This document shows positions 17,959 through 27,272 of a DNA stretch of 64,000 bases, in pieces. The stretch's first letter is position 1, and the number at the start of each line of letters is the position of its first letter. This stretch comes from JAABSQ01 sp964573705. Its GTDB lineage: Bacteria > Desulfobacterota > Desulfobacteria > Desulfobacterales > Desulfococcaceae. The DNA lies in the NCBI GenBank assembly GCA_964573705.1, contig CAZNLT010000005.1, positions 4,340 to 68,339 of the forward strand. Direction: 5' to 3'. The position numbers and the translations under genes were made by a program. The notes beneath the pieces are model-generated. The model had not been told where the DNA came from and ran no database searches. It saw only the letters and a program-made list of their open reading frames with translations.

Positions 17959-18372
17959 CTACTCCTCTTCGGCGTTTTTGCCCATAACCGACCCCGCCAC
18001 TTTCAACAGGTCTTCGGCCTGGGGCGGTTTTTCAATATAGGCTTCCGGTTCGGGAATGGCCTCGTCCGGTGTAATGTTCATCATCTTCAGATAATGATAG
18101 AAGGTCTTCTTTCCCACCCCGGACAGCATAATTATGGGGATGTCCTTCAGATCTTCCTCCCCTTTCAACTGGCGGTACATCTGGACCCCGCCTTCCCCCG
18201 GCATCATCAGGTCCAATATGATCAGGTCCGGCCCGGTCTCCTGGGCCTTGCGCATTCCCTCTTTTCCGTCTCTGGCGGAAAGCACCTCGTAACCGCTGGT
18301 CTCGAAGACCGTAGAGATAAAAATCCGCATATCCAGCTCATCGTCTACGATCAATACCTTTTGTTTACCCAT
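17959..18372 (-). CDS. Single-domain response regulator (receiver only)
   Basis: 137 residues beginning MGKQKVLIVDDELDM. I chose ATG 18372, with GGAG about eight bases before it, over the longer in-frame start at 18414. Acceptor aspartate is in DLIILDLMMPG and the switch lysine is in AYIEKPPQ. After the receiver there is only a short acidic tail, so it has no output domain and probably acts by protein contact or as a phosphate shuttle among the adjacent kinases. Confidence 0.88.
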   Translation of the reverse strand: MGKQKVLIVDDELDMRIFISTVFETSGYEVLSARDGKEGMRKAQETGPDLIILDLMMPGEGGVQMYRQLKGEEDLKDIPIIMLSGVGKKTFYHYLKMMNITPDEAIPEPEAYIEKPPQAEDLLKVAGSVMGKNAEEE

Positions 18373-18511
18373 CGGGTGTCTCCAAACCGCCGCCTCCATC
18401 CCCATCCATGTCATACCGAATCGGCCGAGTGCCGAACCGACTCGGTATTGTCTTCCATCGGACCGGCGGTTTCCACCTCCGGCCGTCCTCTTTCCCCGGT
18501 ATCGAAGGAAT

Positions 18512-19435
18512 TCAGGGCTCGGAGACCTTGTGCGGCCGATTGACGCTGGCCACCGGACAGGAGGCCCGCAAGACCACCTGCTCCACGGTGCTGCCGAGCA
18601 TGGCTTTCTCGGGGTCCACTTCCCGGGTATGGTGGGCCATGACGATCAGGTCCCCGTTCTTTTCTCTGGCGTATTTGAGGACCTCCACATAGGGGATGCC
18701 TTCCCAGACCTCGACTTCGTAATTGTCGAAATCTACCATTTTAGAGATATACTTGGCTTCCAGCTTCTTTTTGGCCTCGGCGATTCGATCCTCCACCTCA
18801 CTCTGCTCCAGAACGGTGCCGGACTGGACGGAGCTTAAATCGAGGGCGTGAAAGAGGTAGAGCTTGGACCCGATCTCCTTGCAGAGTTTATAGGCGAACA
18901 GGAAGGCGGAGTCCGAGGCCTTGCTGAAGTCGGTGCCGAAAATGATGTTGGAAAAATACCAGAGGCAGGTGGTGCAGGGTCGACTGACGATCAAAACCGG
19001 GCATCGGGCCCCTTTGGAAACTTTCTGCATGGTGCTCCCCACGATGCTGCGATAGCGGGTGGCGCCCGGTTCTTCCTGCCGGGAATGGGCCCCCATGATG
19101 ATCAGGTCCACATCCTGTTTTCGGGCCATTCTGAGGATTTCGGTATGGGGAACGCCGGCCAGGGTTTCCACCTTTGCGGTGGCACCGTCGGCCAGCTGCT
19201 TGGCGTAATAGGTCTTCATCTCCTCTTCGACCCATTCCACATAATCGCTGTCGACATGGCTCTCTTCGCCGGTTTTGGAGTCGGTCACGGTGGTGCTGAA
19301 TCCGCGGGAAGGCGTACCGAAGACATGCAGCAGAATAATTTCGGCCTGGTACTTCTTGGCCAGATCGAAGGCCACATGGGCTGCGTTGTCGCAGGCGGGG
19401 GTCGCCGTTGTTGCAAACAATATTTTTTTAAACAT
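18512..19435 (-). CDS. Tandem universal stress protein (two UspA domains)
   Basis: 307 residues made of two UspA modules. The first runs from MFKKILFATTA to about 152, the second from about 165 to the end. The first keeps the nucleotide-type loop GAHSRQEEPGATRYRSIVGST and the second has AHHTREVDPEKAMLGST. A ribosome site and ATG at 19435 sit three bases after the end of the 178-aa gene. It lies between the Hmc redox operon and the kinase cluster, which fits a role in redox or energy stress. Confidence 0.88.
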   Translation of the reverse strand: MFKKILFATTATPACDNAAHVAFDLAKKYQAEIILLHVFGTPSRGFSTTVTDSKTGEESHVDSDYVEWVEEEMKTYYAKQLADGATAKVETLAGVPHTEILRMARKQDVDLIIMGAHSRQEEPGATRYRSIVGSTMQKVSKGARCPVLIVSRPCTTCLWYFSNIIFGTDFSKASDSAFLFAYKLCKEIGSKLYLFHALDLSSVQSGTVLEQSEVEDRIAEAKKKLEAKYISKMVDFDNYEVEVWEGIPYVEVLKYAREKNGDLIVMAHHTREVDPEKAMLGSTVEQVVLRASCPVASVNRPHKVSEP

Positions 19436-19438
19436 GGT

Positions 19439-19975
19439 TTACCTCCTCAATTCACACGCCGTAAGCGTCCCTTGAAAGCCGAGTTCCCACATAATGCCGT
19501 CGATAAACTCGAACAGGTTAAACACGGTGTCGAACTCCAATACATCCACCTTGTCGCCAAACACGATATGCTTGAGCTTTCCGAGCTTCAAGGGCATGTC
19601 CAGCATATTTTCCAGGGGAACGGACCGAATCTCCACCGCTTCGTTTCCCGCTGCACCAAAGAGGGAATGATAAATTTCCAGTCGGGGTTTTCCCGGAAAA
19701 CCGATCATCTCGACCGTTTTCCCGAATTCCAATCGATCAAAGCCGTCATAGATGCACTGATCTTTCGGACTGGCCTTGTACTGTTCCATATAGGACGAAA
19801 AAAAGGCGTTCAGCTTCTGAAGCCGGGGATGTTTTTCAAATATTCGAAAAAAGCTTCGCAGCGTAAACCCGTCCTCCAGAAGGGTTTCAAAGCCGAGGTA
19901 CATGAGGGGTTCGGTCTCGATGACCCTCCCCTCGTGCATCATCACACCCTCGCAGGTCACCGTCACCCGATTCAT
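19439..19975 (-). CDS. Conserved-looking hypothetical protein between hmcF and the stress protein
   Basis: 178 residues of a compact alpha/beta protein with no cysteine cluster, signal peptide or membrane segment (CEGVMMHEGRVIETEPLMYLG; PRLEIYHSLFGAAGNEAVEIR; FDTVFNLFEFIDGIMWELGF). The gene starts 9 bases after the hmcF stop and ends 3 bases before the stress protein, so it is transcribed with the Hmc operon. I do not recognise the family. The position suggests an accessory or regulatory subunit. Confidence 0.75.
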   Translation of the reverse strand: MNRVTVTCEGVMMHEGRVIETEPLMYLGFETLLEDGFTLRSFFRIFEKHPRLQKLNAFFSSYMEQYKASPKDQCIYDGFDRLEFGKTVEMIGFPGKPRLEIYHSLFGAAGNEAVEIRSVPLENMLDMPLKLGKLKHIVFGDKVDVLEFDTVFNLFEFIDGIMWELGFQGTLTACELRR

Positions 19976-19984
19976 CGGCTCCGC

Positions 19985-21382
19985 CTATGCCTCTTCTTCC
20001 TGGGGTTTCAGGTGCTCGGGGACCTCCACCATTTCGACCAGAAGCGGTTTCAGAAAAGACCAGCGGATCCCGACCTCGAACACCTCTTCCAGGTCCCGAA
20101 TGGCATCCCAGCAGTTGTGGCAGGGAGCGATGACCAGCTTGGCGCCGGTCTGGAGAATCTGGTCCCGCTTCACCTTCAGCCCGGTGTTTCGCTGTTTTCG
20201 ATATCGTCCGATGCCGTTGAACCCGCCGCCCCCGCCGCAACAGAAATTGTGGTCTTTGTTGGGGCTCATTTCGCGGAAGTCTTCCGCAATATAGCTCATG
20301 ATCTCCCGGGTATATTCGGCGAGCCCGGCATTTCGAATGTAGTTGCAAGAGTCCTGAAGGGTCACCGGTTCTTTTATTTTTTTAGCCGGGTCGATCTTGA
20401 GTTTCCCGTTCCGCAGGACTTCGGCCACCCATTCCACGTAATGGAGGCTTTCCACCGGAGGTTGTCCGGTCTTGAGGCCGCACCAGTAAGGTCCTTCGAT
20501 CACCGTGGCCCGGTAGGCGTGGCCGCATTCGGTTACCACCATCCGCTTGGGTTTGAGGCGCTCCATGGCATCGTAGACACTCTGCACCTGTATTTTGCAT
20601 GCCTCCCAGTCACCGGCGAACATGGCCAGGCTGGTTTCTTCCCATCCCTCTTCCGGAACGGTCCAGTCTTCACCGGCCAGGTGAAACAGGATGGCCGCTT
20701 CGGCCAAATCTTCAGGGTAATGTTTCGGCTCCCGGGCGTTCACGGTGTACATGATATCCGCGCCCACCTTTTCGATGGGGATCTTCAGGCCCGGCCAGTC
20801 TTCTTCATATTCCTCGGCCATCCATTCGCAGGTCTCCACCCAATCCTCGGTGGTCACATCCATCTGGGCCCGGAAGACCCGGTGCATGCCCGACCCGATC
20901 TTCATCTCCCAGGGAACGAATCCCTGCTGAAAACAGAGCCCGCGCAGGTAGCTGAACATGACCCCCATGTCGATGCCGAAGGGACAGTACATGCCGCAGC
21001 GGTTGCAGCAGGTGCATTTGGACCAGGCGGTATCCATGCACATCTGCATAAAGGCATTGTCCACCTTGCCCTTTCGCTTATACATCCGCCCCAACGTGGA
21101 TTGAATCTTGTAAGACGGCACCTGTTCAGGGTCTTTGTTGTTGGCCAGGTAGAGAAAACAGGAGTCGGAGCACATTCCGCAATGCGCGCAGATCTCCAGC
21201 CATGCCTTGATTCTCGATTTCTCCTTGAGCGTCTTCTGAAGGGTGGCCCAGAGAAGATCGGTATCCACATCCAGGTCCTGCATCTCCTTATAGTATTGGG
21301 CGCCCCCTTTATCATTCAACAGCGCCTGAAGCTGTTCAAGGGTATCGACCTTTTCCCGATTACAAAATTTACCTTGTGCCAT
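19985..21382 (-). CDS. hmcF: HmcF-like CCG-domain iron-sulfur protein
   Basis: 465 residues. It is the cytoplasmic HdrD-like subunit of the Hmc complex and receives or donates electrons on the inner face of the membrane. Two C-x2-C-x2-C-x3-C ferredoxin motifs are visible near residues 66-77 (CAHCGMCSDSC) and 121-131 (CTCCNRCGMYC). Two cysteine-rich CCG domains follow, with NFCCGGGGGFNG and APCHNC as the key parts. No membrane segments. It follows hmcE by 44 bases and is a paralogue of TmcB encoded at 28.7-30.1 kb. Confidence 0.9.
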   Translation of the reverse strand: MAQGKFCNREKVDTLEQLQALLNDKGGAQYYKEMQDLDVDTDLLWATLQKTLKEKSRIKAWLEICAHCGMCSDSCFLYLANNKDPEQVPSYKIQSTLGRMYKRKGKVDNAFMQMCMDTAWSKCTCCNRCGMYCPFGIDMGVMFSYLRGLCFQQGFVPWEMKIGSGMHRVFRAQMDVTTEDWVETCEWMAEEYEEDWPGLKIPIEKVGADIMYTVNAREPKHYPEDLAEAAILFHLAGEDWTVPEEGWEETSLAMFAGDWEACKIQVQSVYDAMERLKPKRMVVTECGHAYRATVIEGPYWCGLKTGQPPVESLHYVEWVAEVLRNGKLKIDPAKKIKEPVTLQDSCNYIRNAGLAEYTREIMSYIAEDFREMSPNKDHNFCCGGGGGFNGIGRYRKQRNTGLKVKRDQILQTGAKLVIAPCHNCWDAIRDLEEVFEVGIRWSFLKPLLVEMVEVPEHLKPQEEEA

Positions 21383-21426
21383 GTGCTATATCCTTGACTT
21401 TCGTTGATTTAAAAATGAGTGCCGGC

Positions 21427-22107
21427 TTACCAGGCCATTCCGCGCTTGCGTTTCATTCCCCCTCGTTTGATTCCGTAATCCATGCCGAGTTGGGCCCTGG
21501 AAAGGAAGAACAGAATAAAATGAGACAGTTTGGTAAAAGGAATGGCGATCAGCATGATTTCACCGGCCAAAATATGCGTAATCAGCCAGAACTGGTAATT
21601 GCCGATCTGGTGCGCAGCCAGAAAGCCGGTGAGAAACGGGGCCACTGCGATGCCCAGTAGCGTGTAATCATACCAGGTAGTTAAGATTCTCACCTCGGGA
21701 AGGGCGTACCGCCGCAGCAGAATAAAAAACGCTGCCGTCATCATGCCGATGGTCAATACATCGGCCGTGGGTTGTGAAATGGACCAGAGGCTGAACCCGA
21801 ATCGTTCCTTCAGAAGAATGTTGTGCCCCTCCAAAAAAATGGGGGTAGTCAGAAGACCGATGTGGAATACGAACACCATCACCGTAAAAAAGGGATAAAA
21901 CCGCCAACTTCGGGTCCCATAGGGGATCAGCCAGGAGATGATAGAATTGACGGCGCCTTTGAGCCCGTGAATCCTGTGAGGCTTGTAGGCGACCCGGTCC
22001 ATTTGCCAGTCGAGGCCTCTGATGTAAAGGACGGCGCGAACGATAACACCGATAAAAAAGATTCCGAATGCAAGCCAGGCCAGAGGGCCGGTAACAAGTT
22101 CATACAT
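21427..22107 (-). CDS. hmcE: HmcE-like integral membrane cytochrome b-type subunit
   Basis: 226 residues with about five membrane helices and the NarI/DsrM-like layout (ELVTGPLAWLAFGIFFIG at the start, then a long loop and histidines in FVFHIGLL, HQIG and THILAGE that could bind haem b). It is the quinone/membrane module of the complex and a partner for HmcF. It starts three bases after hmcD. Similar in sequence and size to TmcC. Confidence 0.88.
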   Translation of the reverse strand: MYELVTGPLAWLAFGIFFIGVIVRAVLYIRGLDWQMDRVAYKPHRIHGLKGAVNSIISWLIPYGTRSWRFYPFFTVMVFVFHIGLLTTPIFLEGHNILLKERFGFSLWSISQPTADVLTIGMMTAAFFILLRRYALPEVRILTTWYDYTLLGIAVAPFLTGFLAAHQIGNYQFWLITHILAGEIMLIAIPFTKLSHFILFFLSRAQLGMDYGIKRGGMKRKRGMAW

Positions 22108-22109
22108 GA

Positions 22110-22271
22110 TTATTCCTCCCCCTCATCCATGCCCAAATCTTTTTTTCGGTCGCTGCCGTTCAGGAATCTCCAGAAAGCAACGATGCCGAGCAGGGCCGCC
22201 ACAATGATAATATAGGTCACGCTTTCGGTAAACAGCATAAATTCGTGAAGCGTATGAAAACTGCTCTCCAT
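22110..22271 (-). CDS. hmcD: HmcD-like small membrane protein, 53 aa
   Basis: A 53-residue frame starting MESSFHTLHEFMLF with one membrane helix (YIIIVAALLGIVAFW), then a basic turn and an acidic tail ending GMDEGEE. Size, topology and position between hmcC and hmcE match HmcD. The ribosome site is GGAGGAA-like, 6-10 bases before the ATG at 22271. It has no cofactor motif and is probably structural. Confidence 0.85.
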   Translation of the reverse strand: MESSFHTLHEFMLFTESVTYIIIVAALLGIVAFWRFLNGSDRKKDLGMDEGEE

Positions 22272-22289
22272 GATGCCTTTCCTCCAGTT

Positions 22290-23477
22290 TTAATGAGATT
22301 CATACTCCGGGTGTTCGTACAGGACCGGCATGCGGGTGACGATAAAGCGGAACATCAGGATTCCGATGGTCACCATGAAAATCGTCAGACCGATCTCCCC
22401 GATATGGGGAAAATACCGCTCGCCGAGGGGCAGATACCAGTTGAATGCGATGAGGCAAACGTTCAGCCGATTCAAAGCAACCCCGATTACGGCGATAATG
22501 GAGGTTCGACGGATCAGCTTCAGGTTCCGGTCGCGCACCCCGACGGCGTAGAGAAAACAGGGCAGGGCCACGAATCCGAGCAGCTCCACCAGAAACCAGA
22601 TGCCGTAGGGGGTGAACAGCAGGGCCCACTGGTTGGCCACCGAGATTCCGATGATTTTGATGATAACATATCCGGCCATGACAAAGGAAGCCCCCTTTGC
22701 AAACCCCAGGGTTACCTGGTCATGTTCTTTCAGATGCGTCTCATCCATTTTGTCTTTGAAGTATTTATGGGAAAGATTGCTTTCAAGGATCACCATGGAA
22801 AGCCCGGCAAAAATGCTGGATACAAAAAAGTAGACCGGAATGTACCCGGAATACCAGAGCGGATGCAGTTTCCCGGGAGCGATCAGGAACAAGGCCCCGA
22901 GGGAGGACTGATGAAGGGTCGACAGCACCACGCCGAAGATGGTCAGAACCAGGGTCAGCTTGGTCACGATGTTTCTCAACTTTTTCAGGCCCAGCCATTC
23001 CAAGGCAGCCGGCGTAGATTCCAGAAACAGCACCGTCAGGTAAAGGCCCACGCAGGCGGCCACTTCAAAGAGCAGCGAGGTGGTTCCCTGCTGCACCAGA
23101 AAAGGGAAGGGAAGCCGCCAGGGACGCCCCACGTCATAGGTCAAGGACACCACCACCAGGGCATACCCGAGAAAACCGGTAAGAATGGCCGGTCGGACCG
23201 CGGAATGGTACCGTTTCAATCCGAAAATATAGACCGCGGCCGAGGTGGTATATCCGCCGGCGGCCAATGCGACACCGGCCATCAGGTCGAAACCGATCCA
23301 GAGCCCCCATGGGTAATTGTGGTCCAGATTGGTCACGGTTGCCAGTCCACCGGTAAAGCGAAGAATGGAAAGGATCACCCCCATGATCAGAATCGCGCCG
23401 ACGACCACATTAAAGGGGGTGTACAGGGATCGATCCGGTGGAAAAATCTTTTTGACGACGGTGGTTTCTTCAGCCAT
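22290..23477 (-). CDS. hmcC: HmcC-like NrfD/PsrC-family membrane subunit
   Basis: 395 residues with about ten hydrophobic segments (for example VVVGAILIMGVILSILRF, LWIGFDLMAGVALAAGG). NrfD-family proteins form the quinone-interacting or proton-conducting membrane core of redox complexes. Start ATG at 23477 overlaps the last base of the hmcB stop, so translation is coupled. Partner of the HmcB ferredoxin on the periplasmic side. Confidence 0.9.
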   Translation of the reverse strand: MAEETTVVKKIFPPDRSLYTPFNVVVGAILIMGVILSILRFTGGLATVTNLDHNYPWGLWIGFDLMAGVALAAGGYTTSAAVYIFGLKRYHSAVRPAILTGFLGYALVVVSLTYDVGRPWRLPFPFLVQQGTTSLLFEVAACVGLYLTVLFLESTPAALEWLGLKKLRNIVTKLTLVLTIFGVVLSTLHQSSLGALFLIAPGKLHPLWYSGYIPVYFFVSSIFAGLSMVILESNLSHKYFKDKMDETHLKEHDQVTLGFAKGASFVMAGYVIIKIIGISVANQWALLFTPYGIWFLVELLGFVALPCFLYAVGVRDRNLKLIRRTSIIAVIGVALNRLNVCLIAFNWYLPLGERYFPHIGEIGLTIFMVTIGILMFRFIVTRMPVLYEHPEYESH

Positions 23478-24595
23478 TACTCTTCCTCCTCCGGTTTGTC
23501 TGCGTCTTCCTCTTGCGCTTTGGCTGCTTCTTCGAGGGCTTTTTTCACCTCTTTTTCAATGGCGCTCTTCTTATCTTTTTCCGCCTTCTCCAAGGCCTGA
23601 GTCAGCTTCTGATCGGCTTCCGACCGGGTTTTTTCCACCGCCGAGGCGACCGCCGCCTTTTGCTCTTCTTCGGATATCTTTTCTTTGCGCTGGTTGATGG
23701 CCCAGATACCGGTCAACAGGACCGGCCAGAGCCCGACCACGATGGGAACCGCAGACAGGGCGCCGGAGGTCAGCGCAGGCGCGGGGGTGTTTCCGAGGTC
23801 CGTGCGCATTCCCACCTTATCGAAATCGACGCCGCTGACATACAGCCAGTTGGTACCGCCCATCTCCCGCTCGCCGTAAATATGATCGATATACCGTGCA
23901 GGATGCTTGCGGATCCGTTCCCGGGCCAGCTTGATCAAGTCGTCTCTTTTGCCGTAAACCAGGGCCTCCACCGGGCAGGCTTCGACACATCCGGGAAGGT
24001 CCCGTTTGCCCGCCTGAATCAGCGGATGGCACATGGTGCATTTCATAATCCGGGGTTCCAGGGCCTTGTGGTACTCGTAGGTGGGGACATCGAACGGACA
24101 CGCCACCATGCAGTAACGGCATCCCACACAGACATCCTTATTGTAAACCACCGCCCCTTCCGGTGTCTTGGTAAAGGCCTTGACGAAACATGCCGAGGCG
24201 CAGCCCGGTTCCAGGCAATGGTTGCACTGAAATTTCCGGTACACCGGGCTTCCCGGAGCCGGACTCCCGGGCTTTTCCGTCACCGCATAGGGGGGTCGGT
24301 CCTCGACCTCGTATTTGTTGACGATCGTATAATTGGCGGCATCGGTTCTGCGCTTCTCTTCCAATACCGTCAGGTCGGTGAAGGGTTTCTCCGGGGCAGG
24401 AAGATCATTCGCTTTTTGGCATCCCTCCTCACACCGGCGGCAACCGACACACAGCACCGTGTCATGCAGCACCCCCATGCTTTCAGGATATCCTTCAAAA
24501 TGTTTTTGAGTCGCGGCAAACGCTTTGGAACCGATGGTCGTACTCAGCCCCGCACCGCCCATCCATGCCAGAAATTTTCTTCGGGATACAGACAT
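23477..24595 (-). CDS. hmcB: HmcB-like periplasmic four-cluster ferredoxin subunit
   Basis: 372 residues. The N-terminus MSVSRRKFLAWMGGAG is a twin-arginine-type signal (SRRKFL), so it is exported folded. Cysteine clusters typical of a 4x[4Fe-4S] electron-transfer protein run from CVGCRRCEEGC (about 50-60) through CNHCLEPGC, CVGCRYCMVACP and CTMCH. After the domain comes one membrane helix (LWPVLLTGIWAI) and a long acidic, lysine/glutamate-rich coiled coil ending EEDADKPEEEE, which may lock it to other subunits. Separated from hmcA by 136 bases containing two hairpins. Confidence 0.9.
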   Translation of the reverse strand: MSVSRRKFLAWMGGAGLSTTIGSKAFAATQKHFEGYPESMGVLHDTVLCVGCRRCEEGCQKANDLPAPEKPFTDLTVLEEKRRTDAANYTIVNKYEVEDRPPYAVTEKPGSPAPGSPVYRKFQCNHCLEPGCASACFVKAFTKTPEGAVVYNKDVCVGCRYCMVACPFDVPTYEYHKALEPRIMKCTMCHPLIQAGKRDLPGCVEACPVEALVYGKRDDLIKLARERIRKHPARYIDHIYGEREMGGTNWLYVSGVDFDKVGMRTDLGNTPAPALTSGALSAVPIVVGLWPVLLTGIWAINQRKEKISEEEQKAAVASAVEKTRSEADQKLTQALEKAEKDKKSAIEKEVKKALEEAAKAQEEDADKPEEEE

Positions 24596-24640
24596 AAAGG
24601 CCCATCCTCAGGTGTAATTAATCTTTAAAAGTTCCATATC

Positions 24641-24686
24641 TCCCCGAATGATTCGGGGATTTTCCCCTCCCCGATATGGGGAGGGG
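24641..24686 (-). promoter_or_regulatory. Twin hairpins in the hmcA-hmcB intercistronic gap
   Basis: Two perfect stem-loops lie side by side: 24641-24659 (TCCCCGAAT paired with ATTCGGGGA) and 24664-24686 (CCCCTCCCC, loop GATAT, GGGGAGGGG, nine pairs). On the transcribed strand they follow the hmcA stop codon. They could be mRNA-stability elements or a partial terminator that lets the cytochrome be made in excess of the membrane subunits. Function is inferred. Confidence 0.6.
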
Positions 24687-24731
24687 AAGCGGAGAAAAGG
24701 AATAGGGTATAAGGGGTATAAGGGAAATTAT

Positions 24732-26423
24732 TCACGATTTCTCCGGGTTTTTCTTATGGCAACCGGTGCATCCGGTCGGTTTTTCGAGCTTCATCTGCTC
24801 GTGACAGGTCATGCACTGCCGGTGGTAAGCGGCCAACAGTCCGGGCCGGAGCGGATTGTTCTGGTCGAACGGTTTGCCGTGGCAGGTCAAACACTTGGGG
24901 GGTTTTTTGGAGGGCGGACTGTTGTGGTGGCACCCCTGACAGAGGGTTCCCTTGTCGCTGTGAAAAAAACCGGCCAGTTTGTCTTCACTGATATTGCTCT
25001 GAAGTTTTTTAACGATCTTTCGATGAGGGAACTCGGCCCCTTCGTACTGGTCCATCATCTCCTTGATGACCAGTTTTTCAGGAACATCTTCGTCCGAATA
25101 GGTTTCCTTCAGATAGGTGCGATCCGTCAGCATCTTCTCCGCCAGCTCCTTCATGACCTCGGGATCTTCCTCCTTTTCAGCCTTTTGGGCCATTTTTCCC
25201 ATGTCCTCGGTCATCTCCTGGTGGCATTTCAGACAGGTTTCGTCTTTCTGTTTTCGATGCGGAGACATGAAATAATGGCAGCCGGAACAATTGGGATCTT
25301 CCTGTTTGTTTTCTTCATGGCACCCCAGGCAGCTTTTTCGGGAGCTGATCATGTGATAGGCCTGTTCCAGTTTCACCTCGTCGCCGAGTTTGGACCCCCC
25401 GATGGTATGGCATCGGCTGCAGGTTTCCATGCTGGCATGGTGACAGACCCGACAGGTATCGGTATAGGTTTCGTGCGCCTTGTGGTTGTAGGGAACGACA
25501 TTCATACGGACGGCGCCCAGGTCTTCATTCTCTTCGGTCGCCGGTTCTCCGGTCTTGACCAGCACCATATCGGGCTGTTTACGTTCCATTCGCGGAATAT
25601 CTTCCACCGTTTCAATCTTGGCCTGCGCCTCGGGGGAGTGGCATCCCCGGCACTGAATGGGACCGGCCTTCTGTTTTTTGGCCGTTATCTTACGGTGACA
25701 TTCGATACAATCCAAATGGGATGCTTCCCGCATACTCAGTTTGGAGATCTGGGTCTTGTCTTCCACATAGGGCGGAATGTCCGCATCCTCTTCCAGATGG
25801 CAATACCGGCAGGTGCTTTCATTGCCCTTGTCGTAAACCAGTTTTTCCGCCTCTGCATCATATTTGTGATGGCAGCGCTCGCATTTTTTCTCCTGGGTTT
25901 TGGAGTGCCGGTAGTGCAGAGATCGATCAAACCCCATGGGCTGTCGGGTGGAAACCAGGTCGGTTTCCTGGTGGCATTTGCCGCAGGTGATCGGCCCCGA
26001 CTCGTCCCCCTCGGCCCTCATCTGGGTGTGGCAGTCGATACAGAAGGTATGATAGATATCCATCACCTCTTTGCGGGCGGTATTCTCCAACCGCTTGAAC
26101 TTGGGCGAGAGCGGATCGATGCCTTTGACCGCCTCTTCAATGTCCCCGGGTATTTTGTTGCTCCTGGGCAGATGACAGGCGGTGCAGTCTTTTCCTTTTT
26201 TATCCAGGGCCTCGGTATGGGCATCATGGAGAAATATGACTTCGGGTTTATCCAGGTCCCCGAAGATCTTTAAGGTATTGATCTTGATGATATCGGCCCT
26301 TGCCTTCTGCTGTTCGTCCGGCGCGAGTTTTTCCACCGCCCGGACCCCGATCGCGTATGTCGAGGCCAACAACAGTGCAATCAGAACGCCAACCACTCGA
26401 TTTTTCATTATTCCCTTCGCCAT
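24732..26423 (-). CDS. hmcA: HmcA-like high-molecular-mass cytochrome c, 16 haems
   Basis: 563 residues with a signal peptide (KNRVVGVLIALLLASTYAIGV). I count 16 CxxCH haem-attachment motifs, from CTACH near residue 80 to CTGCH near the end, which is the number in HmcA. Extra histidines fit bis-histidine ligation. The protein is the periplasmic electron-receiving subunit, filled from the cytochrome c3/hydrogenase pool. First gene of hmcABCDEF, read leftward. No clear sigma70 promoter is seen in the 173 bases upstream. Confidence 0.93.
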   Translation of the reverse strand: MAKGIMKNRVVGVLIALLLASTYAIGVRAVEKLAPDEQQKARADIIKINTLKIFGDLDKPEVIFLHDAHTEALDKKGKDCTACHLPRSNKIPGDIEEAVKGIDPLSPKFKRLENTARKEVMDIYHTFCIDCHTQMRAEGDESGPITCGKCHQETDLVSTRQPMGFDRSLHYRHSKTQEKKCERCHHKYDAEAEKLVYDKGNESTCRYCHLEEDADIPPYVEDKTQISKLSMREASHLDCIECHRKITAKKQKAGPIQCRGCHSPEAQAKIETVEDIPRMERKQPDMVLVKTGEPATEENEDLGAVRMNVVPYNHKAHETYTDTCRVCHHASMETCSRCHTIGGSKLGDEVKLEQAYHMISSRKSCLGCHEENKQEDPNCSGCHYFMSPHRKQKDETCLKCHQEMTEDMGKMAQKAEKEEDPEVMKELAEKMLTDRTYLKETYSDEDVPEKLVIKEMMDQYEGAEFPHRKIVKKLQSNISEDKLAGFFHSDKGTLCQGCHHNSPPSKKPPKCLTCHGKPFDQNNPLRPGLLAAYHRQCMTCHEQMKLEKPTGCTGCHKKNPEKS

Positions 26424-26596
26424 AGTAAAGATTCCTTAAAAAAAAGATTAGCTGGTGATGTGTGTTCAGGAAATCCCGGTACAGACGTATTTGTGTTTAA
26501 ACCATTGACGATGTTCGGTAAATGGGTTCCAGGCTGTATATTGATACCAAAGGGACCCTAATTTATGGCTGGGAATGGTAGGGTTTGCCGGGCGGA

Positions 26597-26968
26597 TCAA
26601 AGGCCATCCGAAAGACGCTGAACAATCTCTTCAATATCCGACAGGTTGAGCGCCCCCTTCGCAATGAAATCATCCGCCCCTTTTAAGAATGCGGCGGACC
26701 GGTACTCTTCCAGATCGTAATCGGTGAGGATGATGACCACCAGCTCCGGCATGCGGGATTTGATCTTCCCGGTGAGTCTGAGCCCGTTCTCTCCCGGAAG
26801 ACGGATGTCCATAAAGACCAGCTGCGGCTGAAACGATCGGATCTTCCGCATCGCCTCCGCGCCGTCTTCGGCCTCTTCGATCACCATATTCGGAAATCGC
26901 TTGCCGAGGGCCTCCGAAAAGGTCTTCCGGAAGGTCACACTGTTTTCAACAATGAGGGTCCTGCACAT
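26597..26968 (-). CDS. Response regulator, receiver only, upstream of hmcA
   Basis: 123 residues. Acceptor aspartate in LVFMDIRLPG and conserved threonine/lysine (ILTD, FIAKGAL) are present. The first acidic pair of the active site is EN in LIVENSVTFRK rather than the usual DD. That change is common in NarL/FixJ-type receivers lacking their DNA-binding half. Directly upstream of the hmc operon on the same strand, so it may modulate it, as rrf genes near hmc do in Desulfovibrio. Confidence 0.85.
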   Translation of the reverse strand: MCRTLIVENSVTFRKTFSEALGKRFPNMVIEEAEDGAEAMRKIRSFQPQLVFMDIRLPGENGLRLTGKIKSRMPELVVIILTDYDLEEYRSAAFLKGADDFIAKGALNLSDIEEIVQRLSDGL

Positions 26969-27272
26969 AGAATATCATTCCGCCTAGCCGCGAATGGTTT
27001 CCCCTAAGGATTACCTTCCTATACTGTAGGAGCAAACACCGTAAATAGGGTCTCGACTGTAATTGGCGGCGGGTTGGACTCTATATTGCAAAACCGGGGA
27101 GGGTAGGGTGTGGGAACCGGAGATAGGGTGTTGGAAGGGTTTTCAGTCATGAAGGCCGGTCGCCGATAAACAGGAAAAGGCGACCGGAGGAAAATCCGTC
27201 GGATCGGCCAGGTGGTCGGAACCACCCGGCAAGTGATCCGCATCCGTTTTATTTCTGAATGGTTCAGGGCGG
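26969..27272. other. Intergenic region, 304 bases
   Basis: Between two response-regulator genes on the same strand. No supported coding sequence, RNA or repeat is visible; the small frames in it have no ribosome site. Confidence 0.5.

Noticed and set aside
18848..21397. 849-aa open frame on the plus strand
   Set aside because: It is the antisense shadow of hmcF, the 178-aa gene and the stress protein, all of which have clear family motifs on the minus strand.
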